NCBI GenBank assembly: GCA_036674765.1
Contig: JARVKI010000010.1
Coordinates: forward strand, 1 to 64,000
Direction: 5' to 3'
DNA length: 64,000 nt
Source: Seiridium cupressi
Lineage: Eukaryota; Ascomycota; Sordariomycetes; Amphisphaeriales; Sporocadaceae
The notes beneath the pieces were generated by a model. The model was not told the origin of the DNA. It made no database searches and worked only from the letters and a program-made list of their open reading frames with translations. A program made the position numbers and the translations under genes. The number at the start of each line of letters is the position of its first letter. Within the stretch, counting starts at the first letter, position 1. Positions 46,452-59,292 of this stretch are shown here, one piece after another.

Positions 46452-49400
46452 GGTGGGTGGTTGTTTGTAGATTGGTCCAGTTCTGCTGAATGAACGGTGT
46501 TGTTGGCTGAGCAATCTTGATGGTCCAAATTTCGGGGGTCCGGCAATGTTACTGTGTTGATACTTTGGCAGTAACAAGGGTATTTTTGACTGTTGACACT
46601 GTAAGTCGGCGGAATAGTGACGTACTGTGCAACGCCCGATCTTCCCAAGTGCGACAAGGCGTCGTCCAGGAAGCATTATCTGGAGAAATCTAATGGGAAA
46701 ATAGCAATTTGAATCGCGTAAGAAGCAAGTCCCAGCTTATGATTCCCGATGCATTGCACGATCGACAGCAGTGCCATGGGTGGGCGCATGCAGGTCAAGC
46801 TGTCATTCAATCAGCGCCCGCCCTTGGAGCCAGGCCAGGAGTAGAGTCTCCGGAGAGGGCTCCATGCATGCTTCGAGAGTGATTACCCTACCATATACGT
46901 ATGACGTGCGGGTGGCATAGCTCAATTGACTTATTTACGAACCATAGCTTCTTTTTTTATGTAGAAGTGCGACTCATGGGCGTCAACATTATGTCATACG
47001 TGGGTGCTTAGGTTAAGACACGCCCAAGCTCCGGAGGCCGTTGATCTGTGGGGTGCCTTAGATCAACGATTTCCCCAGCTAATTCAGGGGTCCAGCTAAG
47101 AGGTGATGACGGTTTGTTTTAGGACAGTGGTCGTGTGCTCATACTTGCCCAAGACACCTCAACCTTGCTCTTGTTACACAGCTATGGGCTTTATTTGTAC
47201 TTCTTACAGTATGCACAGCATCACTAAGGTTAGTGTAATACTGGTTTTGTTGCTAACCTTGAATTCACTCCGCCGCGTCGCTTGTTAATATACGGCATGA
47301 CACTTGGAGGAACCACTGAAGGTTTAAAACCATAGCGAATCCGACTAGACGAAAGTTTCGTGCATCATCAAAACACGGATAAAAAAAACATTCGGATAAT
47401 CAAGTGCAATTGATGACAGCTGCCTGGGTCGCTTGAGTGTCTTTAATGTTATAAATCACATTGGGGCCTATGAGTAGGTCATGGATTCGCTACAATATTT
47501 GATGTCGTAACTTTCAAGCAGATACACCTGGTCGTGGTAGATAATTTCAATAGACACTTTGCAAGCGCAGCCCTTGCGAGATACCCTCATTTCAACTTGC
47601 AAGGATGAACTTGATTCTCGACCACTCACCAATTGGGTTAATTGTAGTCTTACATATCTGATGGACAAGGCTGCGAAAACCTTAGTTGTTACAGTATAAG
47701 AATCGGATAAACAGGCAGGGCCATCATAATCTGAATTGTCGACACACCCCTCGATTGAAGCCAGTGGAACTACAGATAGTCCGAAGAAAGGCGAAGAACC
47801 GTATTACACAAATCGAGCATAGTGGAAAGCAGCCATTAAAATGTAAGCAGGTAGATTAACTGTTACATCATGGAGCTGACAAGCGTGTTGATTTCCACCA
47901 GAAATGATTGCTACCCAGCGCTGATTTAAATATAAGATAGAGGAGATGGCGTGTGCTGATTGAGACCAAAGACCACGTCGCATTCAAATTTTCACGCCAC
48001 AAATTTGGCTCTCCGCTATGTTTTGGGAGCTTTATGTGGAATTAGGATGTATTATTCAGAAGAGATATATCGTCTCCCAATCCTATGGTATTTGGCCGAG
48101 CTATAGCTTTCTAGGGTCAGACGCCAAGTCTGTAGTGAAGTAGCTCTCATGGTATGAGATGATAAATTAGCTCCATGAGTTTCATTACTGTCTCCTAACA
48201 TATGAGGACTACTGAGCCAAGACCGCGACCAGAGCTTCTTGTATGTTCAACCAGGCCTCCGACAAAGTAGGCGTTGAGTGGGACATACGCTTTCTATGGG
48301 TTCAACTGGCTCCTTACTCGGCGTACCCAACATCACTACCGTAGTATTTGTCCGTTCCTTTCTGAATATTTGCCCCGACCGACGTTTTATGTGTCAACGC
48401 ACCTTCCTGCGGGTCAGTGTTAATACAAATTTATTTTTGCAGGTCTTGTCAATAGGCATAGTACCAATCGTCTCCAGCTAAAAGTCAAGATGACAAGTTT
48501 TGATGACATACTATCCTCCTTACGTCCATTGTATGGATGTGCAACTGGAAATTTCGATCTGCAGATATCGTATGGGAGAGATCCAGAAAGCAAAGAAGGA
48601 TATACCAATTATCATGAGCAGGGGTTTGCCCTCGTGAGTCGTAACATGGAGAATATAACTAGCTGACAGCTAATATGCGGCTCCGTGACATTTGTTGCGT
48701 TTCGAAAACTCTAGTCCAAGCCCTGTTGCGTAGTCTCACGTGGTGGTACTTTTCAGCTCCGCGCAAAATTTCCGCTGTCTGCACGACTGGAACCTCATTG
48801 AGTATGGATTTTTGCACTGCCATATTCTCATCCTGCCCATACGTATGGAAGTAATTTAGGCACCTAAGCTGTATGATAGTGTTGGAACTTGTGACATCAA
48901 GTGGCCAAAAGAACTAGTCCTATAAAACCTGCGACCGACCTCGGTGCTAAATCTACACCACAAACACCCATCTCTCGACACTCTACACCGACGACATCTT
49001 CCTCGTGACATAGCGCAAGGCAATGAGCACAACCAAAGGGGAAAAAAAGGAAAAAAAAAAAAAAAAAAAAGGAAAGGGTGGCAGCCATCAAAAATTGCCC
49101 TCCCTGGGGAACATGAAGCTCAGCCAGAAGACAGACCACACCGCAATGTGCAATGCAGGCGTTCTACCTTTCACCAAAGTTTTCTTGATCTCTCTGGCGA
49201 GGAAGTGGTAAGTTTTGAAGAGAGGAGGAGAAGGGAAAGAGAACAAAGCTGGTGGTGGTGCTTCAATACTTGACTTAACCACATGGCCACCAGGCAACAG
49301 CACATGGCACTAGTCCCAGTTCGGCTTTGACCAGGCGTTCACCCAACGACTGTTTGGGTTGTGATTGGCTACTTCTGGGCTGTAGCTTCCCTTCCCATGA

Positions 49401-50727
49401 TTGTCTGCCTGCTGGCTTATTTAGCTGCCGCTGCCTGGCAATAATCATGGAAGGAACCAAGGCCAAGAGAAGGCCTCCCCAATTCGCTCGATCATTGATC
49501 ATCTAGGTTTGACATCACACCTGGGCATTCTTCACTATTGCATGGACAGCACCACAGCAAGTCAAATAAGCTGGTTTTGGAGAATAGCAGCTCTCGGACA
49601 CCGGTTTGATGTCCACGTACACTGTCTATATCAGCTCGAATTTCCAGGTGATCTATCGTGCTACTCATGCATATACCAGACAATGGGCTGACGGTCAATT
49701 TCAGCATGGGCCAGCTCCTAAGTTTGCTGGACCTCGTTCAAGAAACACTACAACAACGAATGGGGAGGAGAAGGCATCGGAACCCAAAATTTCAAGGATA
49801 TGAGTCCTAGCGATATTATCCAGTTTCCGGGGTTAGACATCGACCTTAATATCCTCCTCTCGAGCAGAAACAGTGTTATCGGTCAAGATTAAGAGTTACC
49901 CGAGAGAGAGAGAGACCCGAGAGCGTTGATGTAGTGTGTGAAACGGCTCACTGATATGCAACTACTCGGGACTGGATTACAAGTGGAGTAGAGAGAGCTT
50001 CGGGGTCCCAGCAGCGACGAGAAAAAATCGCAGCTTTTAAATACAATGTAGTCGAACGTGTTTGTTGGAGCTGACGGTAAATCCTACAGACACCATCCAT
50101 CACTAGTGGATCCATGGGATAAGATTAACTTATTATGACAAGATCTCAATCATTACAGCGCAGACCCCTTTCCTACTGTAAACAGTACATTCCAGCAATC
50201 GAGTGTATTTGATAACTACTATCTATAATCTGAACACAAGTGCAAAATATCTCATATGTGACCCGCCCGACCCTAATTTGTCCCGTGTTGAATTTCACAG
50301 CAAACATGGATATGATTGAAACCAAGCTCCCCACTTACTACATCCTATCGCCAACTCGCTACATCTACTCACAAGTAGCGAGCTGGTGATCTACGCATTT
50401 AAAAATATGTAGATTCAATAATCTAACCAAGATCGGCCAAGATTGATACTCTTCTGTCGTTGGCTATGGTCGTCACGTGGCCGAATTGCCCTACTCGAGC
50501 CTCGGCAAGCTCTATCTGGTATAGCCGGACCTATTCCCGAGGTCAGGAGCAATGTCCCTACAAAATGCATCCCCAATCCAGCACGGTGTAACATCACACA
50601 GGGATCGAAATAAGCTTGGTTTCGATAAGTGGTGTTGTTTTATGCCTTTCATTTCACCGCCAAACCCACGACCCTTTTCAGCAAGTGCTTGGGCGTAGGC
50701 GGGGTCTTGCCCCTCGTTACTCGCAAC
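46452..50727. other. Large gene-poor region, about 4 kb
   Basis: Apart from the optional 5' extension of the GFA gene to 46676, I find no gene. It contains an inverted repeat at 47039-47068, an A-run of 20 bases at 49051-49070, and a short GA repeat near 49905. Open frames are short, motif-free and without splice partners. Confidence 0.5.
47039..47068. repeat. Perfect 9-bp inverted repeat
   Basis: CGTTGATCT and its exact reverse complement AGATCAACG are separated by 12 bases. It could form a hairpin or be a dimeric protein-binding site. It is not next to a recognised gene. Confidence 0.7.
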
Positions 50728-52004
50728 ATGGCGCCAGACGCAGCCCGGGAAGTGGATGGACGATTGACCTTCCAGGAGCAGATGCGCTTGGTTGAGTTGC
50801 CAGGCATCATTCGTGACGGCACCGCGATAAAACAATACATGAGTCAAAGAACAGCGCATGTTCCAGGGATTGATCTCCCGCTCACAAAAGACGACTATGG
50901 ACCTGCGAAGATGCTGCTTTCGAGGCCGAAAGCAGCCTATGGGGGGCACGTGTACAGTCAAGCCGGATTGGCGGCTTCGAGAGCGTTCTCATATAGTAGA
51001 GCTAAGACGCTTACTGGGAGCACAGGAAAGGAATTTGGTATACATGTAGGTCTTTGGTCTGACTACCAAGGAGGTCCCTAAGGAGGTATGCCAACGATTG
51101 CGAGGGGAATCAATTTGGAGCAACTGGTTCGAGGGGACTAATGGCGGTATCAGATATTATGTGTTCATGCTGACTGTGGCTGTAGACGATTCACGGCTAT
51201 TTCTCAGAAGCAGGCATGGCAGATCGCCCTTTCATCTACGAGGTCACCACAATCGCGGCAAACCCGTCCTTCCATAACCTGTTAGTCAAGGCTCGGCAGC
51301 CAAAGACGCCAAGCGCCAATCCAGAGGGCGACCATTACCCGTTGGAAGATGCGAAGCAACCCATGGGTCCTGTCTGCTTCAGTGCCATGGTCTCCTTCCG
51401 ACCAGCCACTCGTTCTCAGATAGGAGTGCACGAACCCTCGGCACAGGCTCGATTCTCGGATATTCTGAGCCTAAAACTACCGTCCGCCTGGGACCCGGCA
51501 CCCCTCCTCGATATAGAGGCTATCGTGGCAGCATTGCCGACTAAAGAAGTTGGTAAATTTCCTGCCGTGGATATGAGGAAGGTGGACATGACTACCTTCA
51601 ACAAGGACAAGCCATTACATGAGCGGCGCGAGCTTCTGCTATATCGGCTGATTGCGCCATTACCTGCTTCGGAGCCGGATGCGCACATCCTGACGCACGC
51701 GTATGAGGCAGACAGGAACGGGTTACTTATGCTTGGGAACCACATCGGCTTTGGCTTCAACTTCGCCCGTGCAGCAAGTTTGAGTTATTCATTCGTGGTA
51801 CACGTCAATCCGTCAGATGCGGTTATGAAGTTTGGGGAGAATGAGTGGTGGATACAGGAAGCAATATTTCCGAGAGTCGAGGCTGGCAGGGGGATCATCA
51901 TGAGCAAGATTTGGAGCCCTGGTGGGGTGCATGTGGCTACGGAGTACCAGGATGGAATTATACAAAGGGCTTGGAGACCTGAAGAGAAGCAGGGGAAGTT
52001 ATAG
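50728..52004 (+). CDS. Acyl-CoA thioesterase II (TesB/Tes1/Acot8-like)
   Basis: Exons 50728-51045 and 51186-52004 (140-nt intron, donor GTAGGT, acceptor TGTAG), 378 aa. It is a double hot-dog thioesterase: AAYGGHVYSQAGLAASRAFS in the first half (family G-x-x-Y-A/S-Q motif), then TIHGYFSEAG, RPFIYEVTTIA and, in the second hot-dog, YEADRNGLLMLGNHIGFG and SLSYSFVVHVN. It hydrolyses acyl-CoA to free fatty acid and CoA, usually in peroxisomes. The C-terminus is GKL, a weak match to the PTS1 tripeptide, so peroxisomal import is possible but unproven. An in-frame upstream ATG at 50629 is less likely because the added residues do not look like family sequence. Confidence 0.88.
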
Positions 52005-53444
52005 GACAACCAGAAAGATATAGAGATACGGCTCAGGGCTATCTCAAGGCAAGATACAGGACGGAGAGTATTGAATTAAATACAATTTTTTTCAATTTTT
52101 TATATATTATATCAAGGACTAACTCTACGTAGTCATTGATGGAAGTCCTCAAAGAAGGCATATTTTTGGCATGGGTCTCAAGGCCCATTGAATGCACTTG
52201 AAGCTATTTGAGGTGAATATGACGACAGTAAAGCAATGATCCGGTCAAGCAGGAATTAGTCATTTATGTCACAGCATCCGGCCTGGAAGTCGTCTGATCT
52301 GGCAAGAGATTGGGTCCGCCCTCGGCTGTAAAAGCCTATTTGGCATCACGATTAGTGCACAACTCAGAGAGAGGTCGAAGGAGTATGAGCAGTCATTCAT
52401 AGGCCTGTCTCCCTCATAGTATGTATGGGCTAGTGAGACTACCCCCTAGCCCGATATATATATTTGATCATCCGGGGCTTTCTCGTATACTAAATCATAA
52501 AGCTTTTCGTAGTAGTTTCCAATGGTACATTGCTGATCGGAGGATAACTCCAAATAATCTAGATAGGCAAATCTAACTTCCAGTCGCCCCCCAGCGGCAG
52601 CCACACAGTTGTGAACCATTTGATTTCCCGACACGATTGTCTGTGAAACCTTTAAAGTAATAGGAGAAAGACTCTCTAGCAGCTCATATATATTTGAAAA
52701 AGAAGAGAAAAAACAAGAAAGAACAAAAAAAAGGTTGGGGCTACAAGCTGAGGAAGGCTTTAAACCTGGGCAATATCTTAGATGCGCTATAACTTATGCC
52801 CAGAATGTCGAATGACCTTCAATTGCTCACAACAAGCAAAATCAGGGGTACTTCCTTTTAGAGTGTACATACCACGATTAACGAGTCCGGGAGTACATAC
52901 CAAGTTTCGTGGAGTTTTAATGTATTCAATGCAGGTCGTCCTGATCGCTCAGCAATAACAGCATGCCCAGCAGTTGCAAACTCAGCCCTTGAGACAACTG
53001 CCACCTGGCAGAACCGTACATGTAGTCATGCTGAGCTGGCGCTAAAAGTGGTCGTTGTAGGGAGCTTGGGTCACTTGAGGGTCACTGCCATTTGGGGCTA
53101 AAGCCTGCCCCGACCTTGAGAGAAAAAGCCACGCAGCCAGTTCCGATTCGAACACCTTCCTCTCATCAACTTCCTCACTGGAAGCAATTTGGCCCGGCCA
53201 CTACCAACATGCAATCAGCGGCACAGTTGCCTGTCTGCTTACTTGTTGCGACACCCTGCTCTTTCCCACCTTGACACCCGTCACACCCTTGAGCTGAGCA
53301 CAACAGGCGAGCTGCCTCGTGTCTTTATTTCCCACCGTTTGACGTGATCCTGTCTCCCCCCGTCTACGGCAAGCAGATTCTGCACCCAGCCCGGAAACCC
53401 ACGTTGCCCGCCAGCCCACACATTTGTCGCCAGGAGCAAGCAAG
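52005..53444. other. Intergenic region, about 1.4 kb
   Basis: Between two plus-strand genes. It has AT-rich stretches just after the thioesterase and a C-rich probable leader before the Derlin ATG. No gene is seen. Confidence 0.5.
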
Positions 53445-54660
53445 ATGGCTAGTATCTTTGATGCCTACTGGGCAGCGCCGCCTATTGCCAGGTATGTCAT
53501 CGCTGCTTGCTACCTCTACGTCCCTGGCCAGAGCTCCAGCTAACGATGATGCCACAGGACGGTTGCGACCCTCGTGTTCGTGTGCTCGGTCGGCGTCTAC
53601 ACAGGCATGTTCTCCAGTGATCCGTTCTGGTTCGATTATCGCTTCCTCTTGAAGTTTCCGCCCGGTCTGCACCGCCTCGTGACGAGCTTCTTGATCACCC
53701 AGCCCCAGCTCGGTGTCTTGTTCGATACATACTTCACCTTCTCGTACCTCAGTCAGCTGGAAAAGGGCAACGCCAAATTCTCGAAAAAGGAGGATTTGGT
53801 ATGGTACTTGATGGTCGTTGGCACAATCGTCATTGTAGGTCTTACTCTCTACACTCGTGGCATGCACAGCCAATCTCCCAGTTGCTTTCTTTTTCTCCCG
53901 CCTACGCCGCGTAGCCTTCGTGACTGCATTTCTAGATAGCTATCTACACCTCAACATATCTGCCCGCATAACGAACTGCTTCTACAGTTATAGCGGTTCC
54001 TGGAATTGAGGAAGAGCACCCTCGCATCGCGGCTGGTCCATCATTCGCATACCTCAATCAGGGCCAGTCGCGGTGTGGGCATGGTGGGATGTCTATATGG
54101 ATGACTTGGGTGACGTCTTTTGACGAGTTTGCCCAGGTGGTTTCTAGCGCCCTACATTACTTCACACTCGACCCTGTTAATTTTTCAGGCCCAACGCATG
54201 AACTTGCAGCTGACAGGAGCATCAGATACTGAACTCAGCCGTCACGGGCGCTGGCATGTACCTTCAGGCATTGTTGATTGCCATGTGCTACACCGCCACC
54301 CAGGACCAGAGAGGTCAAATGGCGCACTTCTACGTAGTCACCATTCCAGCACAGCTGATGCCTTATTGTTTGCTCGTAGTGCAGCTTCTTTTCCCCAACG
54401 GGTGGTACCTGATCAAGGTTGGATTGACTGGGCTGGTCGCTGCACATCTCCACGACTTTTGTACTCGATTATACCCCGAGTTTGGCAATGGGCCTAATCT
54501 GCTCCCAACACCCTGGTGGATATCGTGGATTATCTCTACGCCGCGCGTGAGGAATACCGTTTATGGATCTGCACATGCGCCGCCGAAAGACAGTCAGCCT
54601 CGAAGTGGACCATTGCCAGACTCTTGGAGGAGCGCTGGGCCCGGTCGCCGCCTGGGATAG
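53445..54660 (+). CDS. Derlin (Der1-like ER-associated degradation protein)
   Basis: Exons 53445-53491, 53558-53834 and 54226-54660, in phase, 252 aa. It is a rhomboid-fold pseudoprotease of the ER membrane that helps retrotranslocate misfolded proteins. Family marks are YWAAPPIARTVA, TGMFS, PPGLHRLVTSFLITQPQLG, LFDTYFTFSYLSQLE, a GAG glycine motif in TM2 (SAVTGAGMYLQAL) and the last TM segments to GLVAAHLHDFCTRLYP. The WR motif in the lumenal loop is changed: the conserved Trp is His54 (LHR). The second intron is about 390 nt, long for this genome. The tail is Pro/Ser-rich without a clear Cdc48-binding SHP box. DER1 versus DFM1 assignment is not possible from this alone. Confidence 0.85.
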
Positions 54661-54980
54661 ACTTTTGAAGATCCACGTTTAAGTGTAGATTGTAATATAT
54701 GTACCTCAAATCCAAGAACAAAAACTCCGAACTCTACTAAAGTTGCAATGCATCATGGTAATAGCAAATGCTCTCATATACTGTTTTCGGTATTGTTTTA
54801 TTGATTACCACTAGCACATTCTTAAATATCACGATGATAATGTCCAGCGCCAATGCCCATGTCCATGATTCCAGAAGGTCCCGACTGCCGCATATTGCCC
54901 AAACGCCAATTCAAGTGGTATCAATGTCCAAACCAGTCCCTGTCGTGTCCTTCGTTTCATAAACAGGTCAAAAATCGCGT
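54661..54980. other. Convergent 3' spacer
   Basis: Short spacer between the Derlin (+) and the type I membrane protein gene (-). Nothing further is seen. Confidence 0.5.
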
Positions 54981-56765
54981 TCAGCCATACATCGAGCTCT
55001 TGGCCGTATGTATAGGAACCTCTTCAATAAAAGCCCTTGGCCTTCGGTCTACCACCTTCTGCTCGACGACTTGTGGAAGGCCTGGTGGTTGGTTCGCCAT
55101 CCGACCTGCTCCAAAAGGATTTTCTACAAACCGCCTGTCATGCTCGATCACGGGGTTCGAAATCTCAAGCCCAATGGGCAGCACCTCCCCTTGCTCCGCC
55201 ACTGGCGTGGCACCCTCTATCTGTATCTTGGGCGGTGAGTATTTCTTCGGTATCCTGATTCGGGGTACCGATGGTAGGCTGATTGACGGCACCTTGGTCT
55301 GTCGAGGCGGAGGCGGAGGTGGAGGCTGCAGTGCTGTCATTCGCGTGGAGCTGTGCACCGAGGAATCGCTTGGAGTGCGGCCGTGGAGCGGGCGTGGGAG
55401 GCTCCCACGACTGGGCTGGGGGGGTGACCCTCGAGCTAGGGTCGCCGGTGGAGGCCCCGGTGGTGGTCCGGGAAGCTTTAAGGCGTCTTCTGCGGCGCTC
55501 AGATATGTTGCTAGGGCATAAGAGTCTGGCTTATTAGACTTGATGGGTCTAGGCGGTTGTGGCGATGGATCACGGGATGAGTTGCGGCTCAGCGCTCGGT
55601 TGATATAAGCTGGATGTGTCGGGAGCGCCCCTGACGGACCTGACCCGGGCTTGTTGGGGTCGAAGGCGTATTGTGGCCGCCTCGTCTGCATTTCCTTCTC
55701 GATCGAGTCATAGTAGTCTGCATTGTTGTTGTAGGCCTGCTGTGCCTTGAGCTCATAGTCGCTAAAATGCGACTGGTCGCTAATATCGATTGAGTTGAAA
55801 CCGCCCACCAATGGTGGAGAAATAGATTTGTTACCGACTCGGGGATCGTAGTGAGAGTCGAAGTCGTTACCATAGATATTCTTCTGTTTGCGGTAGTACA
55901 CCCAAAACAGTGCAGTGCCGCCTAAGAATAGCAACGAAGCGCCGACTGCAATGCCCACGATAGCTCCAGTGGTCATGGCAGTAGGATTGTCTGAACCGGA
56001 GGACGCAGTCTCGTTGCTCGGAGGGCTCGTAATGTTGACAAGAGAGTCAGTGAATGGCGAGCCACTCAGTCCAAGCAGCACACCCGCCTCCGGTCTCTGT
56101 TGGCATCCTGCCTTCAGTGCGGTTATGACTATGGCCCTTGTTAGAGGTGGGGGTGTCTACGGGATGATGGACGACGGCTCACAGTTGGCCATGTATGCTT
56201 GGTTTGAGCTACTATCGAAGCATTGGATACATGCGTCGACTTGTGTTCCCGAAAACTTCCCACCATCCGCGTCGCAGTAGTCGAACTCAGTGGCCTTCTC
56301 AGGGTCTAAACTATTCGTCTCAAGTGCGGTCTTGAGGGGCTGGCATGCGTAATCAATATCGCAAGGCGAGGAGACCGATTCGGTCGCATTTGGAAAGCCG
56401 TACACGCATACGTCTACCGAGTATCGAAGATTGTCTGGATGGTCACGTTAGCATCTTCTGCTCCATACCGCGTTGACGACTAGCTTACACAAGAACCACG
56501 AGACATCGTTCTCGGCCCCGCTGACATTTGTGCTCTTCTGTAAGCATTCGAGACAGTTCTTGAATTTGATTCCTTTGCTTGAGGACTGATAGTCGTCGTC
56601 GTTGCAGGCGATGTCCGCTACTGTCGTTGAAGACGACGAAGCATTCATGGGATCCGATTCCGGATTGTCGAGGCAGATGTTAGCACATGTCGAGCCCGGG
56701 CTGACTTGTAGTGCAGCGACATAAGCCCGACAGAGAAGGAGGCAAGCAAGTATAAAGAGGAACAT
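54981..56765 (-). CDS. Type I membrane protein with cysteine-rich ectodomain and proline-rich tail
   Basis: Minus-strand exons 56765-56489, 56434-56183 and 56128-54981 join in phase to 558 aa. The signal peptide (MFLFILACLLLCRAYVAA) is followed by an ectodomain of about 200 residues with many cysteines in pairs (CANIC, NCLECL, CDIDYAC, CIQCF) and N-glycosylation sites. A single TM helix (GAIVGIAVGASLLFLGGTAL, about residue 225-250) is followed by basic YYRKQK. The cytosolic tail of about 300 residues is rich in Pro (PPGPPP, PPPPPP runs), with SH3-type ligand motifs. The layout suggests a cell-surface sensor or adhesion protein, but I recognise no named family; function is open. Confidence 0.75.
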
Positions 56766-59292
56766 CGTGATGTTTCGCCTGTGCGAGCAGGAAGTCGTGA
56801 AGTCGTATGAAGGAGGGGAGGTTGATCAACAGTATCTCCAGTTGTGGATCATGGTACCTGCAGCATACCCTGCTACGATGGTATGCACTTCGTCACAGTT
56901 GGTGAAAGCTCGACCAGATATCAAATCCGCGATTCCTTGAAACAGTAGACAAGTATTGAAGGCTCAGCTCAAAGGAAGCATGGTCACTTTAGGAGGGTTC
57001 ATGACCTCTATATGGCGGCGCTGCAGAGCCAGCTGCAAAAGTAAGGCAAGGCAGGCGGCTCACAGGCGCGTTAGTGCTGCAGTAAATCCATCTAAACCCG
57101 GGGGCCCTTGCCTCGAGATGGCCAAGTGAATTTAGTCCTGTTTCTCAGAATAGCCCACAGATCATGAAGGACTCATAAACAGTCCACGATGGGCCAATAG
57201 GAGGCGTGTCAGGCCCATTCCGCGGACTCGATATGGTCGCCATGAAGCGGGGCGAGAAGATCCAGTGGGTGCCTCCTCGCATGGATCAGCAGCCAGGTCG
57301 GGATGTAAGCCGAACACCCAAATCCCTCCTAACCAATGGCGCTTGCTAGCGAGTCCAGGTAGACGCGCAAAACATTAAGTGGGCATGAAACCAGGCGTCT
57401 CATTGGGCAGAGAATACATTGTAATTGTTGGCCGGGGTCACGGCGGTTCGAAAGAACAGGGATATCCTAATGCTGGTAAGATGCAGACTAAACATCAGCA
57501 CACACTTGAGTGGCCATGCAGACGCCGGCCAGCCATGCGGCCATCGTGGGGCTTGCCTAGAAAACAGTCCGCCAATCAATGACGAGCGTTGATGACAGCC
57601 CAAGATTGAGGCCTTGTCTTTGCATATCCTTGCAGCTCTTGGTGGCCTGATTGAAATGTAGATGATGGCCTCGCTTGCCGGTAAGATGTGTCGTGTGGTA
57701 GCAAACCAATTTGGGTAGGCGGAAGTTTGTACGCGATTTCAGTCGAAAATCATTTTCCCTATCCAGATGGCCTGTTAATCCTGCAACTGAACGATTTGTA
57801 TGGCACTTGGGTACTCAGTGTAAGCTTTTCCCACTCTGTTTGTTCGCCCTTCTCTTAACTGCAGACATTGTGTCTTTCAGCGTCAACGGGAAGTTTGGCG
57901 CGCTGGCGGTTAGTGGTGGTTCAAATCCACCGTAAATATAGTATGCATTGTTAGCGTGCCGGGTGATAGTGGCTGCATGGCAAGACGCATTTCCGCCGGA
58001 CTTGGCACCACACACGTAAAGGAAAAAATTATAAACGGCTCAAGTCATATCTCCGGCCTGCTTCCGCAGTTTAATACAAGATTCTTGGTAGACGCCAGGC
58101 TAAGTGTGGTTGGAGGTGCTGAAGAACGGCCAGAAGCAGCGTTTACAGGTTAATAGAAACAGAATAAGTACATGAGCTTGGAAGCAGCCTAGAGAAGTGA
58201 CGCCTGCCTTCATCTGCTGATCTCGTCGCCCGATCCCGAGAATCACGACCGATGCTTTTTCTGGTTGTCATATTGTTCTCATAGAAAAGATCTTATAGGA
58301 TCCCGCTAGACGAGCTGACAAGCCTCGTTCGTTGGCCATCATTGCGTATGTGGACGAACAACAAACCATCTATCGGTTTTCTCTACAATGGCTAGAATCC
58401 GCCCATCACTCAGCTGTCATGTAATACCAACTGGAGACACTGCAGGATTAAACGGAAAATCGGCAGACTAATTCCCCCCTGGAGTTTCAATCTTCTGCTG
58501 GAGATTTACACAAAGCACGAGACGACGTACTGAGTTTCTTCAGATGGCGAACTCTGACTTCCAAGGTTACGCAAACAATCCGCCAGGGGTTCGTGTTACT
58601 CTCCACTGAAACTCACTTGCATCTATCCGTAGGCGGCCCTTTATGATGAAGCAGCTCACCACCCCCATCGACGGGTGTGTTCTACAGTAGTGGAGGTCTT
58701 AGGATGGAGATGTAGTTTATCAGATAAACTAAAAGGCCAAGGTAACTAGTGACTGCGAAAGTTTTAGTCCATATGATACAACACCTCTACAAGAGGAGTT
58801 AACGAGTAATGATTTACCCGTGGAAGGCAACGCTCCTAACCCTCTTTTGATTGAGTCAATCGGTAGGTTTCATACCGTCTATCTGGAGCGAGTTAGGGTC
58901 TGCTTTGAGGGCGAAACGAAGTTGAACAACATAGTGGCGATATGTCTCGGCTATCGATCTGGCGACATGTCACCCCCAGCCCAGTGTCGATACCTGTTCC
59001 ATGGCTTTGAGCGGATAATTGCCGATTGACTATCTAAATCGAGAATATCGTTTGCTTGTCTACAAATCAATACGAGCCAGACCTCGGTCAGATAGCAGAG
59101 CTGTGTACTCATTCGCCCTTGTTTGGGTCTTTAGATAAAAAGGTCTCTTTTCTTTAGGACTCCTTATAAAGTAAACAGGGAAGCTGGATATATTTGACTT
59201 TAATAACTGACGTTCTCAATCCAACCGTGACAACTAGTTCCATTCTCATCTACATCATAACTAGCACAGGGCACGAACATACTACCTCCAGC
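56766..59292. other. Gene-poor region, about 2.5 kb
   Basis: No supportable gene. A TGGTTCAAATCCACC word near 57914 resembles a tRNA T-arm, but no matching acceptor stem lies upstream. Other open frames are short and motif-free. Confidence 0.5.

Noticed and set aside
46452..46676. 75-residue N-terminal extension of the GFA-type protein
   Set aside because: Possible as a mitochondrial presequence but not supported by motif or splice evidence; kept as an alternative start only.
57900..57940. Possible tRNA T-arm (GGTGGTTCAAATCCACC)
   Set aside because: No 5' acceptor strand complementary to the following bases lies within tRNA distance upstream and no D-arm is visible, so it is not called as a tRNA.
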